Source: Ignavibacteriales bacterium (GTDB lineage: Bacteria > Bacteroidota > Ignavibacteria > T3Sed10-11). Taken from it: a DNA stretch of 36,296 bases. Below, piece after piece: positions 22,598-30,464 of the stretch; the stretch's first letter is position 1, and every line of letters starts with the position of its first letter. The DNA is taken from NCBI GenBank assembly GCA_003568415.1, contig PWXV01000304.1, positions 1-36,296 on the forward strand, written 5' to 3'. Below the pieces are notes generated by a model. It was not told where the DNA came from. It saw only the letters and a list, made by a program, of their open reading frames with translations, and ran no database searches. A program made the translations under genes and the position numbers.

Positions 22598-24597
22598 TCT
22601 TCCTCCCTGACAAAAGCCATTTCCAGTTTCTCGGGAAACAGAGATACATTATATCGTTTTCTGAGGTTTTCAACCCATTCTTCTTCCAGTTTTTTTGACA
22701 TCTTATCCTGATATTCACCAATGACTTGTGCTCGGGCTTCATCAAATGTTTTTATCCGTTCTGGATCCCGTTCGAGGGTCTTAACTATAGCATAACGCTG
22801 GCCTACCTGGAACGGCTCGCTGAGCTCGCCCTCTTCCTGTGCAAACCCCTGCTTAGTAAGTTCGTCGCGATCGGCATTGACCATTCCGGTTATACCACTT
22901 TGCCGTCTCATCCCCGAACGAATGGTATATTCCTCTGCAAGCTCTTCCATATCTTCACCCGCAATAATTCTGTCATACAGAGCCTGCGCAAGACTATCGC
23001 TGCGAACAACAATCTCGCATATGTTCACTCTATCGGGAAAGGTATAACGTTCATTGTTTGCTTCGTAATATTCCTGTAAGCGTTCATCTGAAAGATCAAT
23101 CTGTTCCCACACTCTTTTTTGTTCTATATAGTAGATGAGAATACCCTCCCGGTACTCATCGACCTTATCAACAATATCGGGATACCGTTGTTCGACATTT
23201 TCGGCATCCTTATTGACGAGCTCAACTTCCTCGACCCTGTCGATCATAGTACGCAGATGATTCGGCATAAGCCGCCGGCCGGTAAATTGTGGATTGGCCT
23301 GTATCTGCACCGCGGCCTGCTCCACGGTTATGTCTGTATCTTCAATAGTGAATAATGGTAGCGATGAAATTGCCGTGGCGAGTGAATCCTGCCATGCTTC
23401 GGTATCAGCGTACAATGCTGTATCAACCGCCGATATAAATGTTTCAATGTTCTCAGCATGCCGATAAAATGAATATTTGTCTTTTAATGCTGCGATAAAA
23501 TTGCGGTGATCCTCATCAAAATATCTGTTTTGATACTGACGACGGAGATCATCTTTCATTTCATCAAATGAAGGTACCGGTTCTAGATCGGTAACTTTAA
23601 TGATATGAAATCCATAATCGGTACGGGTCACATCAGACAATACACCTTTGTCTAAGCGGAACGCAACATTCTCAAAATCCGGTGGGAATGATCTTCGTTG
23701 TTGTATCATACCGAGATCGCCTCCCCGCTGGCCGCTTTGTCTGTCTTCAGAATATTCGATCGCCATCGTCTCAAAATCGGCGCCGGCTTGTAAACTGTCG
23801 TAGATTTCATGAATTTTATTATATGCCTGCAGGGTATCATCCGGACTCGCACCCTGGGGTGCAAATCTCATTATATGCGACACACGAATATTGCCCGGCG
23901 CCGGCTGCCGATCGGTCAATTTTATAATATGATAACCAAACTGTGTCCTGACCGGTTTGCGGGTAATTTCACCAACCTCGAGTTGATATACGGCATCTTC
24001 GAACGGCTTCACCATCATACCACCCGTAAAGTAGTTGAGATCTCCTTTATTGTTTTGTACACCCGGATCATCGGAATATTCTACTGCGAGATCGGCAAAG
24101 GGTTCGCCCTCGTCCAGTTTTGAAATAACTTCCATTGCTTTTTCATATGCCTGTAGTGTATCATCCGGTTCAGTATTCTGCGGTAGACGAATAAGAATGT
24201 GGCTTGCACGCAGTTCTTCGGTTCGCCGTTTATACATCTCGCGTAAGGCAGGCTCGACCAATTCCCGCTCGATGAGAAATGCTGCGGCAAGCGATTTGCG
24301 GTATTCTTCAAGCTCGTCCTGGATTTCAGGTTCATTATGTAAACCCGAATCATAAGCATCTTTTATCTTTAATTTGAACTTCACCAGCAAATCGAGAAAT
24401 TCTTCGCGCTCTTCTATAGACGCTTCTTTTCCTCTATCCCAACCCCCGTTTAACCGCGCGAAAGTATTTTCGTAATCCTCCAGTGAGACTGGATCATCGT
24501 CTATCGATGCGACCAATGTCTCTGCGTGCTGACGGGTACAACCGGTAAGAAATAGAATAATTATAATCGGTATGATATAAATGAAATGTTTCAACAT
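22594..24597 (-). CDS. Large parvulin-type peptidyl-prolyl isomerase lipoprotein with three PpiC-like domains
   Basis: The 667-residue protein has lipobox LTGC (C20). Two clear parvulin domains follow at about 131-228 and 237-335 (ASHILIR ... FGYHIIKL; VSHIMRF ... YGFHIIKV). After a helical region with low similarity there is a third, weaker parvulin-like domain at about 515-610 (ICEIVV ... RYAIVKT). It is the first gene of the six-gene run, with GAGAGG before ATG 24597. Proteins like this are common ahead of surA in FCB bacteria and are thought to assist outer-membrane protein folding. The exact clients are unknown. Confidence 0.88.
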   Translation of the reverse strand: MLKHFIYIIPIIIILFLTGCTRQHAETLVASIDDDPVSLEDYENTFARLNGGWDRGKEASIEEREEFLDLLVKFKLKIKDAYDSGLHNEPEIQDELEEYRKSLAAAFLIERELVEPALREMYKRRTEELRASHILIRLPQNTEPDDTLQAYEKAMEVISKLDEGEPFADLAVEYSDDPGVQNNKGDLNYFTGGMMVKPFEDAVYQLEVGEITRKPVRTQFGYHIIKLTDRQPAPGNIRVSHIMRFAPQGASPDDTLQAYNKIHEIYDSLQAGADFETMAIEYSEDRQSGQRGGDLGMIQQRRSFPPDFENVAFRLDKGVLSDVTRTDYGFHIIKVTDLEPVPSFDEMKDDLRRQYQNRYFDEDHRNFIAALKDKYSFYRHAENIETFISAVDTALYADTEAWQDSLATAISSLPLFTIEDTDITVEQAAVQIQANPQFTGRRLMPNHLRTMIDRVEEVELVNKDAENVEQRYPDIVDKVDEYREGILIYYIEQKRVWEQIDLSDERLQEYYEANNERYTFPDRVNICEIVVRSDSLAQALYDRIIAGEDMEELAEEYTIRSGMRRQSGITGMVNADRDELTKQGFAQEEGELSEPFQVGQRYAIVKTLERDPERIKTFDEARAQVIGEYQDKMSKKLEEEWVENLRKRYNVSLFPEKLEMAFVREEE

Positions 24598-24669
24598 AAC
24601 ACGTACGCCTCTCTTATTACTAACGTTTTTAAAATCTGAAAAGTTGGTTAATCATTGTAAATTAACAAT

Positions 24670-26199
24670 TTAGCGGGAATTTCGCAATTTTATCGAGTGT
24701 CTTTTATAGCGAGGTTTCATCAATTCCAGCTCTTCCCGTACTCCGGAGGGTGCCTCGGTAAGTAAACTGACGATAATGACGGCGATCGTGGATGTAATAA
24801 AGGCAGGAATAAGCTCGTACATCATATCACTCAAATAGGTGGTTTCATTCCACACAATGGTAACTACCGTGCCGGAGATTAAACCGGCGAGTACCCCCCA
24901 TTTCGTTGCACGCGCCCAGAAAAGACTCAATAACAACGGTGGTCCAAATGATGCACCAAGTCCGCTCCACGCATATAATACAAGCCAGAAAACGTGTTCC
25001 GTTGCTATTTCGAGAACGCCCAATGCAAGAACCACAAGAATAACGATCACAATCCTGCTGACAAATACCAACTGCTTTTGCGTTACCTGTTTGCCTTGTA
25101 ACAACATCCGTTGATAGATATCCCGGACGCATGAAGAAGCACCGACGAGTAATTGTGAGTCGGCAGTCGACATAATTGCAGCAATAATTGCAGCCAGAAC
25201 AAATCCAAATATAACCGGATGCAAATGTTGTTGTGCAAGCACGGGATAGAGATTTTCGGTATCACCTGCCGGAAGCATATCTACTTCGGGAAAATACGCA
25301 CGGCCGGCAACACCGATCATCACGGCTCCCCACCCCATCAAAACATTCCATACTGTTGCAATAACTGCCGAAATCCGCAGCTGTTTCGGATCATCGATCG
25401 ACATATATCTTGCAAGAATATGCGGATTGCCGGGCGATCCTAACCCGATACCGATAAATCCTATCAATCCCCCGATTCCGAGAGAAAGCGGGTCAACCAT
25501 CAGGGCATCAATGGCAGCGGCATCCTGTAGAATAGCATGTAAACCTCCGTAATTGAACACTGCTACTATTGGCATAATAAATAGCGCGATGATCATAAAT
25601 ATCGCCTGTACAACATCGGTTAAGGAAACTGCAAGAAAACCACCAACAAGCGTATATAGCAGGACAATCAAGGCGGTAATTAAAACACCTGTTTGATTTG
25701 TAAAACCAAACGAAGACGCAAATGCCTTGCCGCCGGCATCAAATTGTGCGGCAACATAGATGATCATAAAAATGATGATAACGATACCCGAGGCAACCCG
25801 AAGCATATTGGTCGAATCACGAAACCGTGAAGCGAAAAAATCCGGCACCGTAACATTATCGAGTCGTTCGGTATAGCGACGTAACCGCTTCGCACCGTAT
25901 AAAAACATATATAACTCAACGATCGTGTACCCAACAATCGCCCAAACTGCTGATAGTCCCTGCACATATGCCATTCCCGTAACTCCGAGAACCAGCCAGG
26001 CACTTCTCCCGGAAACAACTGCGCTTAATGCAACAACAAAACCCTTCATCTTCCGCCCGCCAATAAAGAATTCACCTATCCCGCTCGATGAAAATCGCAC
26101 GGAATACACACCTATGATGATCATGAGCAGCAAATAAAACAGGAAAGCAACCACTGTCCACGGGTTGACGGTAACCTCAAATACCTGGTATTCTTCCAT
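24670..26199 (-). CDS. Sodium:solute symporter (SSS family, PutP-like)
   Basis: The 509-residue inner-membrane protein has about 13 membrane segments and SSS-family motifs: FFIGGRKM near residue 45, a long SLTDVVQAIFM stretch, and AAIMSTADSQLLVGAS (about 345-360), which is the sodium-site region of PutP-like carriers. PutP imports proline with Na+. The substrate here is not fixed by the sequence. It ends 72 nt before the parvulin operon on the same strand, so read-through is possible, although a weak hairpin lies between (ATTGT ... ACAAT at about 24655-24670). Confidence 0.9.
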   Translation of the reverse strand: MEEYQVFEVTVNPWTVVAFLFYLLLMIIIGVYSVRFSSSGIGEFFIGGRKMKGFVVALSAVVSGRSAWLVLGVTGMAYVQGLSAVWAIVGYTIVELYMFLYGAKRLRRYTERLDNVTVPDFFASRFRDSTNMLRVASGIVIIIFMIIYVAAQFDAGGKAFASSFGFTNQTGVLITALIVLLYTLVGGFLAVSLTDVVQAIFMIIALFIMPIVAVFNYGGLHAILQDAAAIDALMVDPLSLGIGGLIGFIGIGLGSPGNPHILARYMSIDDPKQLRISAVIATVWNVLMGWGAVMIGVAGRAYFPEVDMLPAGDTENLYPVLAQQHLHPVIFGFVLAAIIAAIMSTADSQLLVGASSCVRDIYQRMLLQGKQVTQKQLVFVSRIVIVILVVLALGVLEIATEHVFWLVLYAWSGLGASFGPPLLLSLFWARATKWGVLAGLISGTVVTIVWNETTYLSDMMYELIPAFITSTIAVIIVSLLTEAPSGVREELELMKPRYKRHSIKLRNSR

Positions 26200-26395
26200 A
26201 GGTAGTTATGATAAATTCATCTTGATTTGACCGGAATGGGTAAATTAAAGGATAATTGCAGGAAAATGCAACTTTTAGATATTTCCTGTATCTGGAATTT
26301 TTACCCTGGAACTATAAGACTCATTTTTATCTTATATATATACTACGTGGGTAGATTTTTGATCTACTGTATTTCATCTGTTGGGAGGACTATTT
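26200..26395. other. Divergent promoter region with inverted repeats
   Basis: This region separates the symporter (minus) from the MlaD-like gene (plus). It holds CAGGAAA (26259-26265) paired with TTTCCTG (26282-26288), and GGTAGAT-type repeat GTAGAT (26351-26356) paired with ATCTAC (26362-26367) about 30 nt before the MlaD start. A TATATATAC stretch near 26333-26345 could be a -10 for the plus strand. GGGAGGA at 26383-26389 is the ribosome binding site of the next gene. Confidence 0.4.
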
Positions 26396-27232
26396 ATGGT
26401 ATCAAAAGCACAAAAGATCCGGCTCGGACTTTTTATGACGGTGGGGATTTTCATCATCTTAATCACCATTGCAACACTTTCATATGATCAACTATTTGAT
26501 ACAAAAGACATCTATTATATTGCATATACTGATCAGTCACTGAGTGGTATAGAGATAGGCAGCAGAGTGAAATATCTTGGGATACCGGTGGGAAGTGTGC
26601 GCGATCTTCATATCAATCCGGACAATTACAATCAGATTATAGTGACAATCGCCATTGATCCCGAAACACCTGTACGTGAAGATGTTACTGCCGACCTTAT
26701 GATGGTCGGAATAACCGGCATCAAAGAAATTGAGTTAACCGCCGGATCGTCTGATGCAGCCTTCCTTGAACCGGAATCATTCATTCAACCGGGTACCTCT
26801 ATTACCGATGAATTTGTCGATCAAGCAAGACAAATTGCCCATAAAGTGGATCTCGTGCTTGATAATATGCTTGAATTTACGCAGGACGATACAAGGACGC
26901 AATTATTATCGTTTATTGATGAAGCACAGGGAACAATTGTTAGGGTCAATAAATTAATCGACGATAATCAGGAGCGTATGGAGCGAACAGTGAGCAATGT
27001 GGATACACTAACTACTGAGTTAAATAAAATTGTAGGATCTCTGAACGCAGTACTTAATCAAACAGAGGATATTCTTGTAAAAAATCGCGGAACTATAAAC
27101 CGAACAGTCGAAGATCTGAATATAACCGTCCAATATCTGAATGAAACCGCCAGAACAATAAAGAGCGATCCATCTATTTTATTACGGGGACGGAGAATGA
27201 ACAACATTCCGGATGACAGGTTGGATGATTAG
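26396..27232 (+). CDS. MlaD-like MCE-domain protein
   Basis: From ATG 26396 the protein has 278 residues: one membrane anchor (about 11-31), an MCE/MlaD domain (about 38-115, with GSRVKYLGIPVGSV and the GITGIKEIEL end), and a long coiled-coil tail with repeated TVxxVDTL/LN patterns. MCE proteins form hexameric rings that carry lipids between the inner and outer membranes. GGGAGGA six nt before ATG 26396 decides the start over an upstream TTG. MlaE and MlaF partners are not next to it; a terminator follows. A lipid-transport role is from the family. Confidence 0.88.
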   Translation: MVSKAQKIRLGLFMTVGIFIILITIATLSYDQLFDTKDIYYIAYTDQSLSGIEIGSRVKYLGIPVGSVRDLHINPDNYNQIIVTIAIDPETPVREDVTADLMMVGITGIKEIELTAGSSDAAFLEPESFIQPGTSITDEFVDQARQIAHKVDLVLDNMLEFTQDDTRTQLLSFIDEAQGTIVRVNKLIDDNQERMERTVSNVDTLTTELNKIVGSLNAVLNQTEDILVKNRGTINRTVEDLNITVQYLNETARTIKSDPSILLRGRRMNNIPDDRLDD

Positions 27233-27247
27233 AATGGTATAATTGGT

Positions 27248-27325
27248 ACCGGCGTGCCTGCATCCCTTTACTATTCATCCCCACGTAGAGCCTGCTCATA
27301 CAAGCACACCGGTTTTATATATATT
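27248..27325 (+). terminator. Rho-independent terminator after the MlaD-like gene
   Basis: ACCGGCGTGC (27248-27257) pairs with GCACACCGGT (27304-27313) with one mismatch across a loop of 46 nt. A T-rich stretch (TTTATATATATTTATTTTT) follows. The long loop is unusual but may fold further. Confidence 0.55.
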
Positions 27326-27355
27326 TATTTTTGATAATGATATTACAACTATCTA

Positions 27356-28153
27356 TCAGTCATCGTTTTCTAATGATATTGTTCCGAGATCGGTCGTTTG
27401 ATTCGCCGTAACTTCTACTTCCGGGAACTCGGCAAATTCAGATTCATCTTCTCGCGATATTACCGTTACATGATATATGCCGGCCTGCAGTGCAAATAGT
27501 GTAAATGAACCGTCGAGCTCGTCGGCATAGGTGGTCGTTATTACTTCACCGTCCTGTGAAGCGACAATGACAGCACGGGCATCGACCTGTTCTATTGTTC
27601 CCGTAATATCACCCGACACATCCAATACCTGAAAACGAATTGTCGGACTTAGAATGTACCCCCCATCATTGTGGACAATCGACTGATGGGCATCGAAATC
27701 CAGTAAAACACTTATACTTTCATTTGCGTGCACATCAAATTCTCCGACCAACTTTATACCAGTCTGGTAGCCGCTGGGTATTTCCAGTTCGTGTTGTTCG
27801 CCGTCGACAACCACATAACTGCCTTCTTCAACGTGCAAGCGAATCTGCGTATAATGGCCTGCAAGAAGTGACGTATCACTCAAAACAACAGTCTCCCCGT
27901 TCTTTAGCTGGAGTATATCGAAGGTTTGGGTTTCTTCGCGTATCACAACCCAGCCATGTTCATCGGAATGTACCTCAACCTCTCCGACAACGATATTCAC
28001 CTCATCTACATCGTCGGCGGGGGCATCAGCCAGATGCATCACAACCTGACCTGAATCCCCGTCCGGAGGAGCCGTTAGATCATCATCCTCTTCACATCCC
28101 ATAACGAATAACAACATAGTGAACGGTACTAAATATTTAATGAGTATCTTCAT
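27356..28153 (-). CDS. DUF4382 lipoprotein with C-terminal beta-sandwich domain
   Basis: From ATG 28153 the protein has 265 residues and a lipobox VMGC (C20). Residues about 33-180 match the DUF4382 type: VVMHLADAPADDVDEVNIVV and FDILQLKNGETVVLSD are characteristic. From about 183 to the end there is a carboxypeptidase-regulatory-like sandwich (GDITGTIEQVDARAVI, FTLFALQAGIYHVTV, LGTISLEND). That tail resembles the stand-alone exported protein at 29642-29977. GGGGGA ahead of ATG 28153 supports this start over GTG 28165. It is the last gene of a three-gene envelope unit. DUF4382 proteins have no firm function. Confidence 0.82.
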   Translation of the reverse strand: MKILIKYLVPFTMLLFVMGCEEDDDLTAPPDGDSGQVVMHLADAPADDVDEVNIVVGEVEVHSDEHGWVVIREETQTFDILQLKNGETVVLSDTSLLAGHYTQIRLHVEEGSYVVVDGEQHELEIPSGYQTGIKLVGEFDVHANESISVLLDFDAHQSIVHNDGGYILSPTIRFQVLDVSGDITGTIEQVDARAVIVASQDGEVITTTYADELDGSFTLFALQAGIYHVTVISREDESEFAEFPEVEVTANQTTDLGTISLENDD

Positions 28154-28183
28154 AAAATCCCCCACAATTTAGTTATTAGTTAA

Positions 28184-28726
28184 TTATAAACCTATTAGTA
28201 AACCAACAGTAATGACATAGAAGTTACTTTGCACATCATCCATACCTACCATTTCCTCTATGTCATAATCGATGAATACATATCGTATATCACCGGTTAT
28301 ACTAGCAGTTGCCGAAAACGGGAGTTCGACACCTCCACCAAGGTGCCATCCAAACTCCTGCTCGGTTTTACTATCAAGCATCGGTAATTGTTCATTATCA
28401 AATTCAAAGGTGGTATTATACCATCCACCGCCAAGCACACCATACACATTGGGTAACGGATATAACAAAGCAGAAGCCATAACAGGCCAGCTCTTTACGG
28501 TTAGCAATCCATCGGCATATTTTTCCTGGCGATAATTGATCGAACCCTCGATACCCATCGCTGGTGATAGTTTTACTCGCAGAGCTGCTCCAAGCATCAG
28601 ATTTCCCTCATCGGCATCGGAAGCCTTTTGATATCCAAGCACCGGGCCAAGACCGATCCCCTGAGCAGATAGAACTCCCGAACTGAATAATAGGATTATG
28701 AGCACCACACACATACGTACTTTCAT
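28184..28726 (-). CDS. Small outer-membrane beta-barrel protein
   Basis: From ATG 28726 the protein has 180 residues with a signal peptide ending at SAQ (about 22). The mature part alternates beta strands and turns in the style of OmpX/opacity-type eight-strand barrels: IGLGPVLGYQKA at the start, ALRVKLSPAMGIEGSINYR, GGWYNTTFEF, WHLGGGVELPF and a final FYVITVGLLIGL. AAAGGAG before ATG 28726 excludes the 30-residue upstream extension. It lies between a coiled-coil lipoprotein and the DUF4382 gene, with 30-37 nt gaps. Role unknown: adhesion, structural or pore. Confidence 0.8.
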   Translation of the reverse strand: MKVRMCVVLIILLFSSGVLSAQGIGLGPVLGYQKASDADEGNLMLGAALRVKLSPAMGIEGSINYRQEKYADGLLTVKSWPVMASALLYPLPNVYGVLGGGWYNTTFEFDNEQLPMLDSKTEQEFGWHLGGGVELPFSATASITGDIRYVFIDYDIEEMVGMDDVQSNFYVITVGLLIGL

Positions 28727-28763
28727 AGTTGTCTCCTTTGGTTGTGATGAAATATTGATTTCT

Positions 28764-29135
28764 TTAAACCGCAATTTCCGTCTGCATCTTCTCAAATTCA
28801 TAGAACTTTTTATCAATTTCGCCTCTTATATGGTACCAATCATCAGTTGCGGCATGATTAATTTTATCCAGATAATCATATAACTCAACACGAAAACGGA
28901 CAAGTTCTTTTATTTTTTTTACAAGTTCATTACTCACTTCATCAGTATAAGCAAACTCGTTTCTTAAGATAGATAATTTTTCCTCTACATCTCTCAACGT
29001 TTTTTGAATCAAGATCTGATACTCCTCCATTTCCTGAAGAATCTCTGATTCAGACGTGTTATTCCAACAACCAATGATGAGTGTTGATGATACAAGCACA
29101 ATACCTATAACGATCCCCCTACGTTGTTTTTTCAT
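28764..29135 (-). CDS. Small coiled-coil lipoprotein, unknown function
   Basis: From ATG 29135 the protein has 123 residues. A basic start (MKKQRRG) and a hydrophobic stretch lead to lipobox IIGC (C23). The mature part is almost wholly helical with heptad-like spacing (about 30-120) and no cysteine other than the lipid one. I do not recognise the family. It is the first gene of the envelope unit with the beta-barrel and DUF4382 genes. GGGGA upstream supports this start. It may brace the barrel or the cell wall in the way of small alpha-helical lipoproteins; this is a guess from shape. Confidence 0.65.
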   Translation of the reverse strand: MKKQRRGIVIGIVLVSSTLIIGCWNNTSESEILQEMEEYQILIQKTLRDVEEKLSILRNEFAYTDEVSNELVKKIKELVRFRVELYDYLDKINHAATDDWYHIRGEIDKKFYEFEKMQTEIAV

Positions 29136-29404
29136 AAGAAATCCCCAAGTCATTTTTTTGGAATTCATAATATTACTATAACCAATCGCATAGATGCCCA
29201 GCATCCCCCATCAACCTTGCACTATCCAACTCATATACCGGACATCTTAAAATGATATACTTGTTAATAAGAACAATTTTTCATGATCTCTATAGATTTA
29301 GATAAACAAAGATTGTGCCATGCACTATTTCTGCTAAAAGGTATAAGGATTGTAGTTCTGATTGTCAACAATATTCAATAATTGTGTACGGATGTACACT
29401 TCTC

Positions 29405-29466
29405 TGTGTCTGTTTGAATACAAGATGGGCGTGTGATTCACAGAATTCTGTGTTAGTTTGAACACA
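29405..29466. promoter_or_regulatory. Tandem CRP-like palindromes
   Basis: TGTGTTagtttgAACACA (29449-29466) is a 6-bp inverted repeat with a 6-nt spacer, the layout of CRP/FNR-type sites (TGTGA-N6-TCACA). A second copy, TGTGTCtgtttgAATACA (29405-29422), has the same spacer core (GTTTGAA) and lies 44 bp upstream. Between them are TGTGATTCACA (29432-29442) and the perfect palindrome CAGAATTCTG (29441-29450). The cluster looks like an operator set for a dimeric regulator. Which gene it controls is not clear. Confidence 0.5.
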
Positions 29467-29558
29467 AATACGCTTACCGGTAGAATTCTTACTTGCTGAA
29501 ATAGTCCGACCCAGCTTTTTGTTTTTATTAAACTTACTGACAGTAAAAAGATGTGATT

Positions 29559-29587
29559 GTGACAACTGGCACGATGATTGATATATA
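29559..29587 (+). promoter_or_regulatory. Candidate promoter of the small exported protein
   Basis: GTGACA (29559-29564), a 17-nt spacer and TATATA (29582-29587) would start transcription near 29594, giving a leader of about 48 nt. The match is five and four of six positions. Confidence 0.4.
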
Positions 29588-29641
29588 CATAAGCAGAGTT
29601 CACCAATAATAACTTATAAACTATTCAATTTAGGAGGAATC

Positions 29642-29977
29642 ATGAAATCACTCAAATTTTTTGCCGTAATGGCAATTGTATCCGTTGCGTTACTCGGTAG
29701 CTCTCACGCGTTACCGGTTGAAGAGACCGGCTCAATAAGTGGTGTCGTTCATCCTGCTGATGCAATGGCAATAGTAGAAGCAACATACTATGGTGAAGTA
29801 GTTGCATCAGTTGAAGCGGATCCCACAACGGGAGAATTCACCCTTGATGGTCTTCAAGCAGGAACATACGATCTCGTCATTACTCCTGGAGGTGGAGAAT
29901 ACGAGAGCAAGACAGTAAGTGATGTAACTGTCGATGCGGGGGAAAACAAAGATCTCGGTGATCTCTATTTAGAATAA
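29642..29977 (+). CDS. Small exported single-domain beta-sandwich protein
   Basis: The 111-residue protein starts at ATG 29642 with a perfect AGGAGG 6 nt upstream, which suggests strong translation. A signal peptide (about 1-23, cleaved near SHA) precedes one carboxypeptidase-regulatory-like domain: GSISGVVHPADAMAIVEA, then GEFTLDGLQAGTYDLVI, then DAGENKDLGDLYLE. The same pattern, with the same order and spacing, closes the DUF4382 lipoprotein 1.5 kb away on the other strand. It has no lipid anchor, so it should be free in the periplasm or secreted. Possible soluble partner or decoy of the lipoprotein; no function is established. Confidence 0.75.
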   Translation: MKSLKFFAVMAIVSVALLGSSHALPVEETGSISGVVHPADAMAIVEATYYGEVVASVEADPTTGEFTLDGLQAGTYDLVITPGGGEYESKTVSDVTVDAGENKDLGDLYLE

Positions 29978-30001
29978 CATTGAGAGATACTGTGACTGCA
30001 T

Positions 30002-30083
30002 CTTCGTCCTTACGTTAATGATATGGGGGTGGATGAAGAAGCCGATAAGCCGGTCTCGACGGGGGATGAAAAAGAGGCCGGCT
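30002..30083 (+). terminator. Two consecutive hairpins, probable terminator region
   Basis: The first hairpin pairs CTTCGTCC (30002-30009) with GGATGAAG (30031-30038), one G-T pair. The second pairs AGCCGGTCTC (30048-30057) with GAGGCCGGCT (30074-30083), one G-T pair, and is GC-rich. Only a weak T-run (TTAAATATTT) follows. They probably end or protect the transcript of the small exported protein. Confidence 0.45.
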
Positions 30084-30139
30084 GCTTAAATATTTCACAT
30101 ATCGTTTGATAAGAGCACATATACGAATGAGAGGATATG

Positions 30140-30301
30140 ATGGAGCCGAAAGAATGTCAAACGGAATATCATTACAAATCCTGTCCTGTTTGTAAATATC
30201 CGGTAGCGATAGCTTTAGGGACCCTTTTGTATGGTTGTGTTAATTGTAGATATGTTTGGTATAAAGATTCAAGAGATAAAATATATAAACAATCGAGATA
30301 A
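30140..30301 (+). CDS. Very small zinc-ribbon protein
   Basis: A 53-residue frame from ATG 30140 to TAA 30299-30301, with GAGAGG 5 nt before it (an ATG directly in front, at 30137, is too close to that site). The protein has CPVCKYPVAIALGTLLYGC and then NCRYVW: CPVC (15-18) and C33xxC36 form a two-knuckle zinc ribbon. The C-terminus is basic and aromatic (WYKDSRDKIYKQSR), which could bind nucleic acid. It is too short for usual gene-finding limits. The CPVCKY opening is shared with the zinc-ribbon gene of the iron operon. Unknown function. Confidence 0.7.
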   Translation: MEPKECQTEYHYKSCPVCKYPVAIALGTLLYGCVNCRYVWYKDSRDKIYKQSR

Positions 30302-30306
30302 TTTTT

Positions 30307-30396
30307 ATGATTGAAAGTATACTGCTTATTTTTCTCTTCATAGTACTCGTAGTGCTTGTGATCAAGATTGACGGCGGTAAGAGAATATCAGGATAA
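30307..30396 (+). CDS. 29-residue single-pass membrane peptide
   Basis: ATG 30307 lies 5 nt after the zinc-ribbon stop and the frame ends at TAA 30394-30396. The peptide is one hydrophobic segment (about residues 4-20, rich in L, I and V) with a basic tail IKIDGGKRISG. It has no clear ribosome binding site of its own, so translation would depend on the upstream gene. It resembles small membrane subunits such as KdpF or CydX only in size and shape. Chance is possible, but hydrophobic segment, positive tail and tight spacing support it. Confidence 0.45.
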   Translation: MIESILLIFLFIVLVVLVIKIDGGKRISG

Positions 30397-30464
30397 TTAC
30401 CTATCATGATATGAATAAAAAACAAACCTGATATATGGTGTTTTTGGAAAGGAACCGAGTGCTT

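Larger units (their letters stand above)
29136..29641. other. Intergenic region between divergent envelope genes
   Basis: This 506-nt region has no convincing gene; open frames on the minus strand at about 29334-29606 show no protein-like pattern and no ribosome binding site. It contains the palindromic sites at 29405-29466, a candidate promoter at 29559-29587, and AT-rich sequence toward the lipoprotein gene. It must hold the control of both the minus-strand envelope unit and the plus-strand small exported protein. Confidence 0.5.

Noticed and set aside
29334-29606. Minus-strand frames of 90 and 66 codons in the divergent intergenic region
   Set aside because: No start signal, no domain pattern, and they overlap the operator-like palindromes.
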